DNA of 44,805 nt from Enteropsectra breve (lineage: Eukaryota; Microsporidia), in NCBI GenBank assembly GCA_024243835.1, contig JALPMN010000627.1, positions 1 to 44,805 on the forward strand. Direction: 5' to 3'. The translations under genes and the position numbers were made by a program. The notes below the pieces were generated by a model. That model was given only the letters and a program-made list of their open reading frames with translations. It searched no databases and was not told where the DNA came from. This document shows, piece after piece, positions 35,367-44,262 of this stretch (positions are counted from its first letter, which is position 1; the number at the start of each line of letters is the position of its first letter).

Positions 35367-38234
35367 TTAAAAGGCCTTTATTTTTTTAAGAACGCGTATT
35401 TCACAGTCATTATCCATCAGATCCTCGGTGTTGAGTGGCGTAATGAGGATCGCCTGCATTTGGTTTGATTTAAAGAAATCCAGCAGCATCCGAACAGCTA
35501 CATTTCTATTAAGTGAATCCATAAAGACGTCAAACTCATCGAGAACTTTTATCGGGCACTGGAATGTCTTCCAGAGACTGAGCAAGAAACAGACGCTCGC
35601 ATAGGAGCGTTCTCCGCCGGACAGCGTGTCTTTTGACCCTGAAAACTCGTTGTTGTGAACTTTCATCTTTATGTCGAGCCTCTTCTCCTCGTGGTTAAAA
35701 TGCAAAGAACCCTCATAGCCCCTCATACTTGTGTATTTTTCAAAACTCTTCATTGCTTCAAGAGTCTTTTTTGTTTTAATTTCATCCCGCTTGGCGCCTC
35801 GTGCTTTACACGTTTCCACCGCATCAGCGATGGATTTATTGAAATTTTTAATTATATCATCATAGTGGGTTTTTTCATGCTTGTATTCTTCCAGCCTTTC
35901 ATTAAGCACCTCAGCATTTTCCATTGCCTCGGCCTTTTTAATAAAGTTTTTAATTTTTCGTGTTTCCTCAATGATGGATTGTAATTCTCGTACTGGAGCT
36001 TCAAGTTTAGAAACATATTCCTCGATCATTGCTTCTTGAATTCCATATTTTTCGTGCGAATTTCTCACGAAGTTGATGGTTTCCTGGTGCAGCGAGATCG
36101 TCTCCCGCACTACTTTCTCATATCTATACTCTGCCTCCCTCAAGGTATTTTTGAGGTTATTTATCTTCTGTGCCTTGCGCTCCTTCTGCATCTTGACGTT
36201 CATTTTATTACTCTCGTTCTCGTCTTCGATGCATTTCTTCTCATCCTTCAGCGTAGAAATTAGTCCGCGTAGCGAATCTTGCTTTTCATTGATTTTCTCA
36301 ATTGCCTGCATCAGTCTTTCTACATGCTCAGTCAGTGCTTCTCTATTTTCCATTTTGAGTTTCTGGGCCACAGATCCCTCCATTTCAAGCACTTTCAGCT
36401 CTTCAGAAAGCTCTTCTTTGCGTCTAGAGATCTTGTTCATTTCCTGATTAATCAAGTGCAACTCCTTCCCGCATTTGCTGGAGAATTCAATGCTATCTAA
36501 CTGTTTTCGAAGAGCCCCAAGCTGGCTTGTTTTGTCCTCAAACCAGTAGCTCTCCTCAGCACGGGCACTATAATCGCTTAACGATCCATTAACCATTTTT
36601 ATCCTGTCTCCAGATATCGTGTAGGCGCAGTCCACGTGATCAGCACGTGATCTGATAACATTATATGCATCTTCACGCTTTGTAAAGAGAACAATTCCCT
36701 CAATTCCATGCATCATCACCAAAAACGGCAGTATGTATTCATTGCTAATCTCAAATATATCTGTCATATTCAGATATTTCGTGTTGCGTCCATAGTTCAA
36801 GTTAGTGTTTTTCGAAGAGAGCTCTGAAATCATGAAATTCACATTTTTAGCCTTAAAAATATTGTATAACTTTATTTTGTCTTCTTTGTTGAATACTATA
36901 TAGTTATTGAGCGAGTTTTTAAGCACAATGCTCGCAGGCTTGTACCATCTTGAGTCTTTTAGCTTTATATACCGTCTGACAGGTCCCACTACAACATCTT
37001 TGAAACATGTTTTTTTCATTTCTTGGTCAATTGCATCGAAAGATGCCATAAGCTTTTCTGTATTTCGGTCGTACATGTTTTCCTGCAGATATTTTATCTG
37101 CCTTTCCAGCGAATATTTTAATTTACTTTGTTCATCATTTTTAACCTGCTCTTGGGCACTTTCTATCTCAAGACGAGTCTTTTCGTCTTCAAGCTTGGCA
37201 CACTTGTAGTTCGCATCAGCAAGTTTTACTTGTACCTCACTTTTTTGTTCCGTTATTGCTTCAAAAGATTTGAAGGCCTTGAGCTTTTCGATTTTGCTGT
37301 TTTTAGAGTTTAGATCCATTTTTATTTCGGAATAGTCGTTATCTAAACCTTTTATTTTAAGATATGCCTGATCCAGTCTTTTAGCAATTTCGAGAGTTGA
37401 CTTCTCAGTATATACGATTTCCCCCTCTTTCCCCGCTACGTCTATGGCCTCTTTGATTTCATCTATTTTGTCCAGACTCGGCTTTAGCATTTTCTTGCTT
37501 TCATTCGTCTTCGTATCCAGTATGTACGCTTGAACATCAAAAAACTCCCTTTCCAACTGAAACAGCTTACTTTTATAATCAATGGAAAGGAAGGCCAAGA
37601 CTTTGTTGACCTCCTCAATATTGTGTGCGGCCTCCAGAGATCTCTTCTGGGCCTCACAGACTTGGCCCTTAAGTTTTTCTAATATGCTCTCGGATTCGTT
37701 AAGATCTTCTTCTATTTTTTTGAATTCAGTTCCAGTATAATAGAAGTCGTAGAGAGTAGCTGGGTTTGCAATATTCAAAAATCTTTTCGACTGGTCTTGT
37801 GTCAGAAAATTGAGCGGGTTCTCGAATTTCAGTTTATACTCATCCAGTATGTTCTGAAGTTCAATATGCGTTATTTGCACCATCTTACTTGTCTCGTTGC
37901 AGTATACATGCGTGCTGCTTGCTGCAGTTTTTATTCTTTTTTCGATCACTATCTCATCGCCGTACTTGTCTACCTTATATTTTTTGCTATTATTAATGAC
38001 TACTCGAATCTGTGCATGTGTGCATCCAATTTTTATGAGATTGGCATAGCTTGATCCGCGGTCCAAGTTACGAACGCGCTGTCCAAAAACAATTCCAAGA
38101 GCAACCATCACAGCGCTTTTCCCTGAGCCGTTTCGTCCAGCGATGCATGTAACCAGCTTTGTAAATGTAATTTTAAAGCTGCTGTGGCACATAAAGTTTT
38201 TGAGATCTATTTCTTTGATGACTAGAGGAGCCAT
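35367..38234 (-). CDS. SMC6: SMC6 (Smc5/6 complex ATPase)
   Basis: 955 aa (yeast Smc6 1,114). Walker A is GRNGSGKSAV (33-42), inside LKNFMCHSSFKITFTK, with the Smc6 N-F-M-C-H signature. RGSSYANLIKIGCTHAQIRV and ENPLNFLTQDQSKRFL are Smc6-type, not Smc5. Two long coiled coils flank a hinge around 400-560. The C-terminal head has LSGGERS (871-877) and Walker B KVLDEFDVFMD (about 896-906), again Smc6-specific. With Smc5 and Nse subunits it forms the complex that resolves recombination intermediates and restrains rDNA and fork collapse. Coils are shorter than in yeast. No Smc5 lies in this window. Confidence 0.93.
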   Translation of the reverse strand: MAPLVIKEIDLKNFMCHSSFKITFTKLVTCIAGRNGSGKSAVMVALGIVFGQRVRNLDRGSSYANLIKIGCTHAQIRVVINNSKKYKVDKYGDEIVIEKRIKTAASSTHVYCNETSKMVQITHIELQNILDEYKLKFENPLNFLTQDQSKRFLNIANPATLYDFYYTGTEFKKIEEDLNESESILEKLKGQVCEAQKRSLEAAHNIEEVNKVLAFLSIDYKSKLFQLEREFFDVQAYILDTKTNESKKMLKPSLDKIDEIKEAIDVAGKEGEIVYTEKSTLEIAKRLDQAYLKIKGLDNDYSEIKMDLNSKNSKIEKLKAFKSFEAITEQKSEVQVKLADANYKCAKLEDEKTRLEIESAQEQVKNDEQSKLKYSLERQIKYLQENMYDRNTEKLMASFDAIDQEMKKTCFKDVVVGPVRRYIKLKDSRWYKPASIVLKNSLNNYIVFNKEDKIKLYNIFKAKNVNFMISELSSKNTNLNYGRNTKYLNMTDIFEISNEYILPFLVMMHGIEGIVLFTKREDAYNVIRSRADHVDCAYTISGDRIKMVNGSLSDYSARAEESYWFEDKTSQLGALRKQLDSIEFSSKCGKELHLINQEMNKISRRKEELSEELKVLEMEGSVAQKLKMENREALTEHVERLMQAIEKINEKQDSLRGLISTLKDEKKCIEDENESNKMNVKMQKERKAQKINNLKNTLREAEYRYEKVVRETISLHQETINFVRNSHEKYGIQEAMIEEYVSKLEAPVRELQSIIEETRKIKNFIKKAEAMENAEVLNERLEEYKHEKTHYDDIIKNFNKSIADAVETCKARGAKRDEIKTKKTLEAMKSFEKYTSMRGYEGSLHFNHEEKRLDIKMKVHNNEFSGSKDTLSGGERSYASVCFLLSLWKTFQCPIKVLDEFDVFMDSLNRNVAVRMLLDFFKSNQMQAILITPLNTEDLMDNDCEIRVLKKIKAF

Positions 38235-38437
38235 TTAGTGGCTGCTCAAAAATTTTTATCAAGAGCAACTGCTGCAGGCGTTTTCGCACAGACGCACAGA
38301 TCTAATAAATTTGATACAAAATGCACACGCTAATATTTCAAACAATGTATTATGTTATGAAAGGTGTAGAGGTTTTATGTAGGTTGTTACAATTAGAAAT
38401 ATCAAAACAATATCGTAAAATTAATTATAATTTATTC

Positions 38438-38989
38438 TTAGTTTTGATCATTAGAAGAATCATAGCCATCGTCATTATTTCCGTTCTTCGTTGTTTTGTC
38501 AGGATCATCATTCGTTTTAGAACTGTTATTATCACTGCTTGGAGCATTTGTTTGTGTTACTTCTGTGACTTGGATATTGGTCTCTTGGTAACCATCAGCA
38601 CATATACCCTCATCGTCGGAATCGTCAGTCTTTTGGCAATTCTTCTTACGCTGCTTTTCATTTTCCACCAATTGGCCCTCAATCATTGGTTTCGTAAATA
38701 CCCAATCATCAGCGTTCGCGCTTCCTTTCAATGACTCCTCTTTAAACATGGTATTCATATTTGGCGGCACATCATGTTTAACTCCCGGCTCGGCAAAGTA
38801 GGTCACAGTGTACATGGGATACATACCGGCATTTGTACCCAATGGCATGGCGTTTCCTGGCTTCGAATCTCCGCTAGTAACTATTTGATAGGGCTGCACT
38901 GAGCCTGGTTCTAGATTTGCATTTATAAAGGCTAGGCTTCGGCAGGTAACAAACAATACTCTGCTCATATAAAAAAGTAGTAGAACCAT
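38438..38989 (-). CDS. Small secreted acidic protein (183 aa)
   Basis: I prefer the ATG at 38989, which gives a signal peptide (MVLLLFYMSRVLFVTCRSLA, then FINANLEP). The first ATG (39022) would add 11 residues. The mature protein is Pro/Gly-rich and then strongly acidic and Ser/Asn/Asp-rich at the C-terminus (SSDNNSSKTNDDPDKTTKNG). Potential N-glycosylation sites occur in the tail. No membrane anchor. Low-complexity acidic secreted proteins are common in microsporidian spore walls and secretomes, but the family is not recognised. Confidence 0.5.
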   Translation of the reverse strand: MVLLLFYMSRVLFVTCRSLAFINANLEPGSVQPYQIVTSGDSKPGNAMPLGTNAGMYPMYTVTYFAEPGVKHDVPPNMNTMFKEESLKGSANADDWVFTKPMIEGQLVENEKQRKKNCQKTDDSDDEGICADGYQETNIQVTEVTQTNAPSSDNNSSKTNDDPDKTTKNGNNDDGYDSSNDQN

Positions 38990-40119
38990 AGACGGATTCT
39001 CATCTGAATTTATATAGGCCATTTAAAACACATGTATGAGAATGTTGCAGCTCTGTAACAGTGTTTCAGAAAATTGTTTTTGAAGGTTTGTATCAGGTTT
39101 AAAGAGCTTATTAGCAAAACAACGACTATCGAGCAAAATAATGGCTATCTACTTGGTTGAGTCTTTTTGAGGAAAAATATGTTAGGTATTTAATCTTTAT
39201 TTATGCTTAAATAACTGTAATGCTATGAATAAGTGGGTATAGTGAACAAATGGCATCGATCAGTTGCTACTGGCAAAATTTCTCAGTTCGTTCATTTGCT
39301 ACAGGTTATTAATTTGAAGTATAAATAAAAGATTTTCGATTAGCTTGCTGTTATATTATCATGAATTAAACACATGGCTTAGTACCCAAAATTGTAAATA
39401 AAACCAAGGTCGTTCAATATGCTGTGCTTAACGAATAAGTATATCATTTTTCGACAGTTTAAACTTGTCTTAATATATTCTCTTATTTTTACTGTTGTAC
39501 ATAAATGTACTTCTGGGACTTATGGCGTTAATAGTCTAGCGATTTTCAAATTATGTTTATTTTTCCAGCAACGTTCTCTTTCCCACGCGATTAGAAACAC
39601 AAATAAGGCCTGGCACAAGACAGAAATATGTAGAATCGCGGATATTAACTTGAGAGTTTCTTAGGATAACCTTCTAAATGATAGCATAAAATGCTATTTC
39701 ATGCAGAAATTATTCCAGAGATCATAAATGTGAGTGATTTCGATAATGCATTACAGAAACTAAGGTCGTTATATATGTTATGAGCCGAATTTTTTAAAGA
39801 TGTTTAAGCTACTCTTCACGAAAATATTGTTGATTATATAATATAATGATATAATGGTAGCGCGAGCGACAAGGCTGCTGTGTTAGTAGAGCTTCTTTAT
39901 CAGAAACCGCATCCGCCTTCTTAAACGATGGAGGCGGGCGCAGCATAAGTTTTCGAAAGCATAAAACGAAGATTCACTTGCTCATAGGCATTAACAAACT
40001 GCTTGTGATGCTCTCTGTTGTTTTAAATAATTTGTAAAGTAAATTTTTACTCTGTTCTAACTAACAAAATTCGGTCTTGTATTTGTTATTAAAAATTTTA
40101 AAACAATAATTTCCCTTCG
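38990..40119. other. 1.1-kb spacer upstream of the ubiquitin protease
   Basis: Divergent promoters. Two items: an ATG frame of 81 codons at 39419-39664 with a hydrophobic stretch (LVLIYSLIFTVVHKCTSG), unsupported otherwise, and a GC-rich structured island at 39855-39960, listed separately. Confidence 0.4.
39855..39960. ncRNA. Candidate structured RNA (strand uncertain)
   Basis: A GC-rich island inside AT-rich spacer. CCGCCTTC (39913-39920) and GGAGGCGG (39930-39937) form an 8-bp stem (one wobble) with a 9-nt loop. GCTGC (39874-39878) and GCAGC (39940-39944) can close a longer stem around it. On the plus strand TGGTAGCGCGAGCG resembles a pol III A box and TTTTCGAAAGC weakly resembles a B box. 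GTGTTAGTA plus TTCTTTATCAG partly recalls the U2 snRNA branch-site region. No single RNA family fits throughout. tRNA and 5S rRNA are excluded by eye. Confidence 0.3.
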
Positions 40120-40995
40120 ATGTCCACCAAGCAGTTATCCAACCACTTTCTTCGTGCAAGAGGTATTAAGAACAAGGGGAATACTTGTTTTTTCAACGCA
40201 AGCATGCAGGCCCTCCTTTCAGTGCCTGAGATCGTCAGCCACTACGTGCATGGATATTTTGATAAGCACTCACAGCCATTTTCAAGTGAGCTGCAGGAGT
40301 TCATCTGTGAGTATCAAGTTGCCCCGTCCGTCGATCCCAAGGATTTAATATCTGTTTTGAAGAAAAAAATCAATCTTTTTAACGGTGGGCAGGAGGATGC
40401 CCACAATTTTCTGGCAGCATTTTTACATATTCTTGTAGATGAACACAAACTTTCAAAGAGCAGTAATGAAGCTCTTTCTAAAATTGAGCAGTGCTTTAGT
40501 ATTTCCGGAAAAGATCTAATCACATGCCAATTCTGCCACGCAACGCAAGAGGTTTGCAGTCAGTCGCTGTTCCAGTTTCTGTTTATTTCAAATTCGGTGC
40601 AGGAGTCACTTGATCGATTTTTGAGCGACACTGATATAATTAGAAAGACCACACCCTGGAAGTGCCCAGAATGCGACAACGAGACTGAGGCAAGGATAGA
40701 CCACAGAATAGAATCTCTCTCAGACTACCTCGCTGTGTATTTTACCAGGTTTATCGATTTGAACAACAAAAATAATACGTATCTAAAGCTCAACAAAAAC
40801 TTGGTGGTCAATGGTACTACATACGAAATTATAGGATGCCTGTGCCACAGCGGCTCATTGAATTCAGGGCACTACTACACTTTCGCGAAACGGGGAGACA
40901 TGTGGTACGAGTTCAATGATTCCATGATCTCGAAAAATCAGACGCCCCAGAGTGGCGAAACCCCATATATAGTTTTTTACAAAAAGAAGCTGTAA
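40120..40995 (+). CDS. Ubiquitin-specific protease (USP/UBP family)
   Basis: 291 aa, a minimal USP. The Cys box is GIKNKGNTCFFNASMQALL with catalytic Cys23. The Q-x-D-A-H block GGQEDAHNFLAAFL is at 89-102. The zinc-finger cysteines are C136-x-x-C139 and C182-x-x-C185. The His box is HSGSLNSGHYYTFAKRGDMW with His251, and FNDS contributes Asp267. USPs remove ubiquitin from proteins. The zinc-bearing fingers and N-T-C-F-F-N-A form resemble the USP16/USP45 group, but with no separate UBP zinc finger this assignment is loose. The ATG is preceded by CCCTTCG. Confidence 0.92.
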   Translation: MSTKQLSNHFLRARGIKNKGNTCFFNASMQALLSVPEIVSHYVHGYFDKHSQPFSSELQEFICEYQVAPSVDPKDLISVLKKKINLFNGGQEDAHNFLAAFLHILVDEHKLSKSSNEALSKIEQCFSISGKDLITCQFCHATQEVCSQSLFQFLFISNSVQESLDRFLSDTDIIRKTTPWKCPECDNETEARIDHRIESLSDYLAVYFTRFIDLNNKNNTYLKLNKNLVVNGTTYEIIGCLCHSGSLNSGHYYTFAKRGDMWYEFNDSMISKNQTPQSGETPYIVFYKKKL

Positions 40996-41077
40996 GATTC
41001 TTAGAAAATCACTGGAGGATTATAGAAAACCTAAAATAAATATTCATCGTTTGATTGTCTTTTATTAAACTCCGTTG

Positions 41078-41216
41078 CAAAGACGCCCCACATGCAGGGT
41101 CTCTTGCCCAAGGATACGGTCTAGTAGATTTACTAAGGCGCTAACGTCAAAGCAGTATAAATTTGAAACAAGGCCTAAAAATTAATGAATTTATTTGGTC
41201 TAGGTATATCATTATG
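41078..41216 (-). pseudogene. Small coding-like stretch with a one-base frame break
   Basis: In the gap after the Lys-rich gene, on the same strand. An ATG near 41216 opens MIYLDQINSLIF; at a run of five T the frame is lost. In the next frame 37 codons read GLVSNLYCFDVSALVNLLDR, then ILGQETLHVGRLCNGV, to TAA. Changing the T-run length by one would give a 48-aa protein. It could be a real small gene with a sequencing error, a frameshifted relic, or a programmed shift. The region is locally GC-richer, and an RNA gene is the other possibility. No family is recognised. Confidence 0.3.
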
Positions 41217-41242
41217 CTCGGTCTTTCTATTACTGCCAATGT

Positions 41243-41869
41243 TTATCTCTTCCTCTTTTTCTTCCCCAAATGCTTTGTAATCTTCTTTGCGAGCAGTCTA
41301 TTGAAATGTATTTTATCATAGAATCCAATCATGCATGATATTTCAGATTCTTCCGGGTCTGCTTGTGCATATTCTTGTGCAACTTTTTTTTCTATTTTTT
41401 CAAACTTATCTGATTCTATGTCCGGTCTAATAGTACTTTCATTTCCCCTTATTAGTTCACTTAAAATACTCTCGGTGGTAGAATAGTCAGAATCTTGCTT
41501 TTTCCTTTTTTTCTGCTCCTTTTTTCGTACTCTGCTTATTTCTGTTTCGAGTGATTCGTCAGAGATCTCTTTCTTTTTCTTTTTCGGCGACTTTTTGTTC
41601 TTGCGAGCTGCTGCTTCGTTGCTGCTGCTTACTTCAGAGAGATGGTCTGATACCTGCTTTTGGTGTTTATGCGCTTTTTTCTTGTCTTTAGAGCGCTTTT
41701 TCTTGCTTTCGTCCTTATTTTTAGCATTATTTCTAACGCTTTCGCTAATTTCGCTAATGTCATCCATTTCTTCAATTGCGACGCTTTTCTCAGGCTCATT
41801 TCCCGAATTACAAATACACATTCTACTGATCATTGCGTATACACGTGCTAAACATCCTGCTTTCCCCAT
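41243..41869 (-). CDS. Lysine-rich, probably nucleolar protein (208 aa)
   Basis: First ATG at 41869; the frame is open 18 codons further but without an ATG. Residues 50-150 are dominated by Lys/Glu/Ser runs (KKKRSKDKKKAHKHQKQ, SPKKKKKEISDESLE, KKEQKKRKKQDSD) with SEI/SEV repeats, and the C-terminus is GFYDKIHFNRLLAKKI, then LGKKKRKR. Such composition is typical of nucleolar ribosome-assembly proteins with overlapping nuclear localisation signals. No G-patch or other domain is visible. A start at a later internal Met is also possible because the first 17 residues are poorly charged and Cys-containing. Confidence 0.5.
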   Translation of the reverse strand: MGKAGCLARVYAMISRMCICNSGNEPEKSVAIEEMDDISEISESVRNNAKNKDESKKKRSKDKKKAHKHQKQVSDHLSEVSSSNEAAARKNKKSPKKKKKEISDESLETEISRVRKKEQKKRKKQDSDYSTTESILSELIRGNESTIRPDIESDKFEKIEKKVAQEYAQADPEESEISCMIGFYDKIHFNRLLAKKITKHLGKKKRKR

Positions 41870-42504
41870 GAATATATCCAAGGCACTCCCTTTCAAATTA
41901 TTAGTTTTGCATCTGAAGACCAATCAAAAAATATAACGACCAATTGCATTTTTAAATAAAAGGAGTGAGCTCAAACATGCAAAGGCCCGGCTATTTAATA
42001 TGTATTTCGATGCATGGCATTAATATCTTTCCTAACATTCAATGCCGATACCACAAGATGCAGAACTGTCGAGAACCGCAAAGTTTAAATAAATTAAAAA
42101 TGGATCAAAGTAGACAGAGTCTCATTTTTATATAGTTAACAATTATTTTATATTAATTAAAACCACTTCTTTTGGTTATTAAGGGTGTTCTGCCAAAACT
42201 AGACAATTCAGATGAACATTTAGTGATTTTACTTCGGTTATCAAAATATTAATACATCTGGAAAAATAATGAGTATGCGACACTGGGCCACTTGGTTACA
42301 ATAGCAGTCCCTCAAAGTAACAACACATACATCGCATTTACCGAGAATAAAATGTTTTCGGCAGAAGTGTTTAATATTGCATCTTTGTAGACAAAACCAG
42401 GAATGAGCTATGAAATGAAAAGGCTTCTAATGAATTAAGCAAAATCTATCAAGCAGGAACTGCAATATCTTGGAAACATTTCAAAGAACAAAGTGAAAAA
42501 GAAT
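41870..42504. other. Spacer between the Lys-rich protein and Cmk
   Basis: 635 bp. A plus-strand frame without an ATG (ASNELSKIYQAGTAISWKHF...) is open for about 44 codons and overlaps the 3' end of Cmk. No gene is called. Confidence 0.35.
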
Positions 42505-43164
42505 TTACTTGGATGCAGCACGCTTTGCTTCAAATAGTTTTATGACCTCGTCCACAGTATCTTCAAGGCTAATGTTGTCGTTGCAGAGCAATATTGCATC
42601 ATCTGCTATCTTTAGCGGGCCGTGCTCTCTGTTGATGTCAAGATAATCACGATTTTGAATGTCCTCCAGAATCTCCATGTAGTCACCGCCACTTTGTAAT
42701 TTTCGCCTGTTTGCACGCACCGTATCAGAGGCGTTGATAAAGACTTTGAGGAATGCGTTTGGCAACACAACTGTCCCGATGTCCCTTCCGTCGATAATGA
42801 TTCCCGAGCTAGAGCTTTCCACAAGTTCATGCTGCAGCTCTTGAACCTTGTTTCTGATGTACAGTTCTCTGGCAATAATGCCGACCATCTTATCAACCGC
42901 AGAGCTTCTCAGGTGCTCGGTTATGTCTTCGCCATCATAGTACAGATGCTTGTTCTCAATCTTAATAGCAAAGGTGCTTATGAATTCTTTTACCTCCTCG
43001 TTCTGCAGATCAACATCATTGTACTTGTTTACTAATACATGGGTGATTGCTCTGTATAGTGAGCCAGAATCGAGTCTTGCAAATCCGAGTTTTTCAGCAA
43101 CCCTTTCAGCAGCACTACTTTTCCCACTTGCAGCAGGCCCATCGATTGCAATTGTATATGCCAT
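42505..43164 (-). CDS. cmk: Bacterial-type cytidylate kinase (Cmk)
   Basis: From the ATG at 43164, preceded by CCCTG, it encodes 219 aa, the bacterial Cmk length (E. coli 227). The frame is open to an ATG at 43227, but Cmk proteins begin just before the P-loop. AIDGPAASGKS (6-16) is the P-loop. LDSGSLYRA (31-39) equals L-D-T-G-A-x-Y-R-A. DGRDIGTVVLPNAFLKVFIN (125-144) and SDTVRANRR (147-155) are the phosphoryl-transfer and LID signatures. RDYLDINREHGPLKIADDAI matches R-D-x-x-D-x-x-R-x-x-x-P-L-x-x-A-x-D-A. The enzyme phosphorylates CMP/dCMP with ATP. Eukaryotes normally use an adenylate-kinase-like UMP-CMP kinase, so this points to a gene of bacterial origin. Confidence 0.93.
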   Translation of the reverse strand: MAYTIAIDGPAASGKSSAAERVAEKLGFARLDSGSLYRAITHVLVNKYNDVDLQNEEVKEFISTFAIKIENKHLYYDGEDITEHLRSSAVDKMVGIIARELYIRNKVQELQHELVESSSSGIIIDGRDIGTVVLPNAFLKVFINASDTVRANRRKLQSGGDYMEILEDIQNRDYLDINREHGPLKIADDAILLCNDNISLEDTVDEVIKLFEAKRAASK

Positions 43165-43654
43165 CAGGGCTAGCTTTTTATTATTTTTATAGCTTGAAGC
43201 AAAGGGAGGAAATACACAATTGGTCATTATCTGAAACAGATGGATGAGAGTGCATGCCGACGAAAAAGAATACTATTTTGTCTTTAAAAAAGAATTGGCG
43301 TGTAAATAGCTTTAATAAATAGCTTTATGTAAGCCGAGCGTTGAAATATTTATGTCTAGACAATATTAACCTAATAAAAGCCTATATTCCACTATGTATT
43401 TAGCAAAAAAGGAGAATATAGCGCATATAAATGCCTCTGCTATTAAATTAGAGCATATTGCATTTTATAAAATCTGCCTGTATATGAACGCGATTACATT
43501 GCTCTTCCTGCTTATCCCTGTAAAATTATTTATTTTCAAGAAACAATTGTAATGAGTTTATATGAAAGCTATGGCCTTTAATATATTTGCTACTGGTGCA
43601 GATAAAACATCTAAAGCTAAAAAGTGCGTATAAAAACTGGTGCAGAACTATTTA
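43165..43654. other. Spacer
   Basis: 490 bp upstream of Cmk and downstream of the p24 gene. AT-rich; nothing recognised. Confidence 0.4.
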
Positions 43655-44233
43655 TTAAAGACTTTGTTTTCGCTCGAAAATGGACAGGAAGTCTTGATGA
43701 AGAAAATAGATTGAGCCAGCAGTTAGGATAAACTCAAAAAGAGTTAATATTCGTGACCAGTGTCTGGTTTTTTTAACAAGTGCCAGCTGTGCAGTGGTAC
43801 GGTCGATAAGCTTGGATTGCTCGGCAAGTAGTTCTTTGCAGCATTTGGACAGGTCAGAAACTAGATCAGTGTCTTTTATGTAGCCAAGATGCCCCTGCAC
43901 CTCTTTATTTACATCTGGGCATTTGTAATAGATAGGCACTTCGTGGCCAGATTTGTTCTCAAAGCATAGTTTTACTCTGCCATCCACCATTGCCTTGGTA
44001 TACACGGTTCCATTCCTTGAAATTTTTGCAAATATCTGCTCGCCGCCGGGACTGAAAAATGAGCATTTCAGTTCACTCTTGGTGTGGTAAATAAGCTTGA
44101 AAATTTCATCCTTCTTCACATTTTCGTAAAATACGAGCTCTTCATGCGGCCTTATGATTATTTTTCGTGCACAAACAAGACTCAGCAAAGACAGCAAGAA
44201 AAAAAACATAGGGCATAAAATTTTGAGTTCCAT
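43655..44233 (-). CDS. p24/emp24 family cargo receptor
   Basis: From the ATG at 44233 it encodes 192 aa; upstream codons lack an ATG. It has a signal peptide (MELKILCPMFFFLLSLLSLV, cleavage likely at CA-RK). A GOLD domain (about 24-105) holds the two conserved cysteines: KCSFFSPGG and VKLCFENKSGHEVPI, the latter with the C-F-x-N-x-x-S motif of p24 proteins. A short coiled coil (LSKCCKELLAEQSKLIDRTT) and a single C-terminal membrane segment (ILTLFEFILTAGSIYFLHQD) follow, with a cytosolic tail (FERKQSL). p24 proteins cycle between ER and Golgi in COPI/COPII vesicles and sort GPI-anchored cargo. The tail lacks a classical di-lysine. Length is normal (about 200 aa). Confidence 0.8.
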   Translation of the reverse strand: MELKILCPMFFFLLSLLSLVCARKIIIRPHEELVFYENVKKDEIFKLIYHTKSELKCSFFSPGGEQIFAKISRNGTVYTKAMVDGRVKLCFENKSGHEVPIYYKCPDVNKEVQGHLGYIKDTDLVSDLSKCCKELLAEQSKLIDRTTAQLALVKKTRHWSRILTLFEFILTAGSIYFLHQDFLSIFERKQSL

Positions 44234-44262
44234 AGCAGTGAAAAATTTTTGAGACGCATTAG

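Noticed and set aside
39419..39664. 81-aa ATG frame
   Set aside because: One hydrophobic stretch but no family, no C-triplet and no coding bias; mentioned only in the spacer entry.
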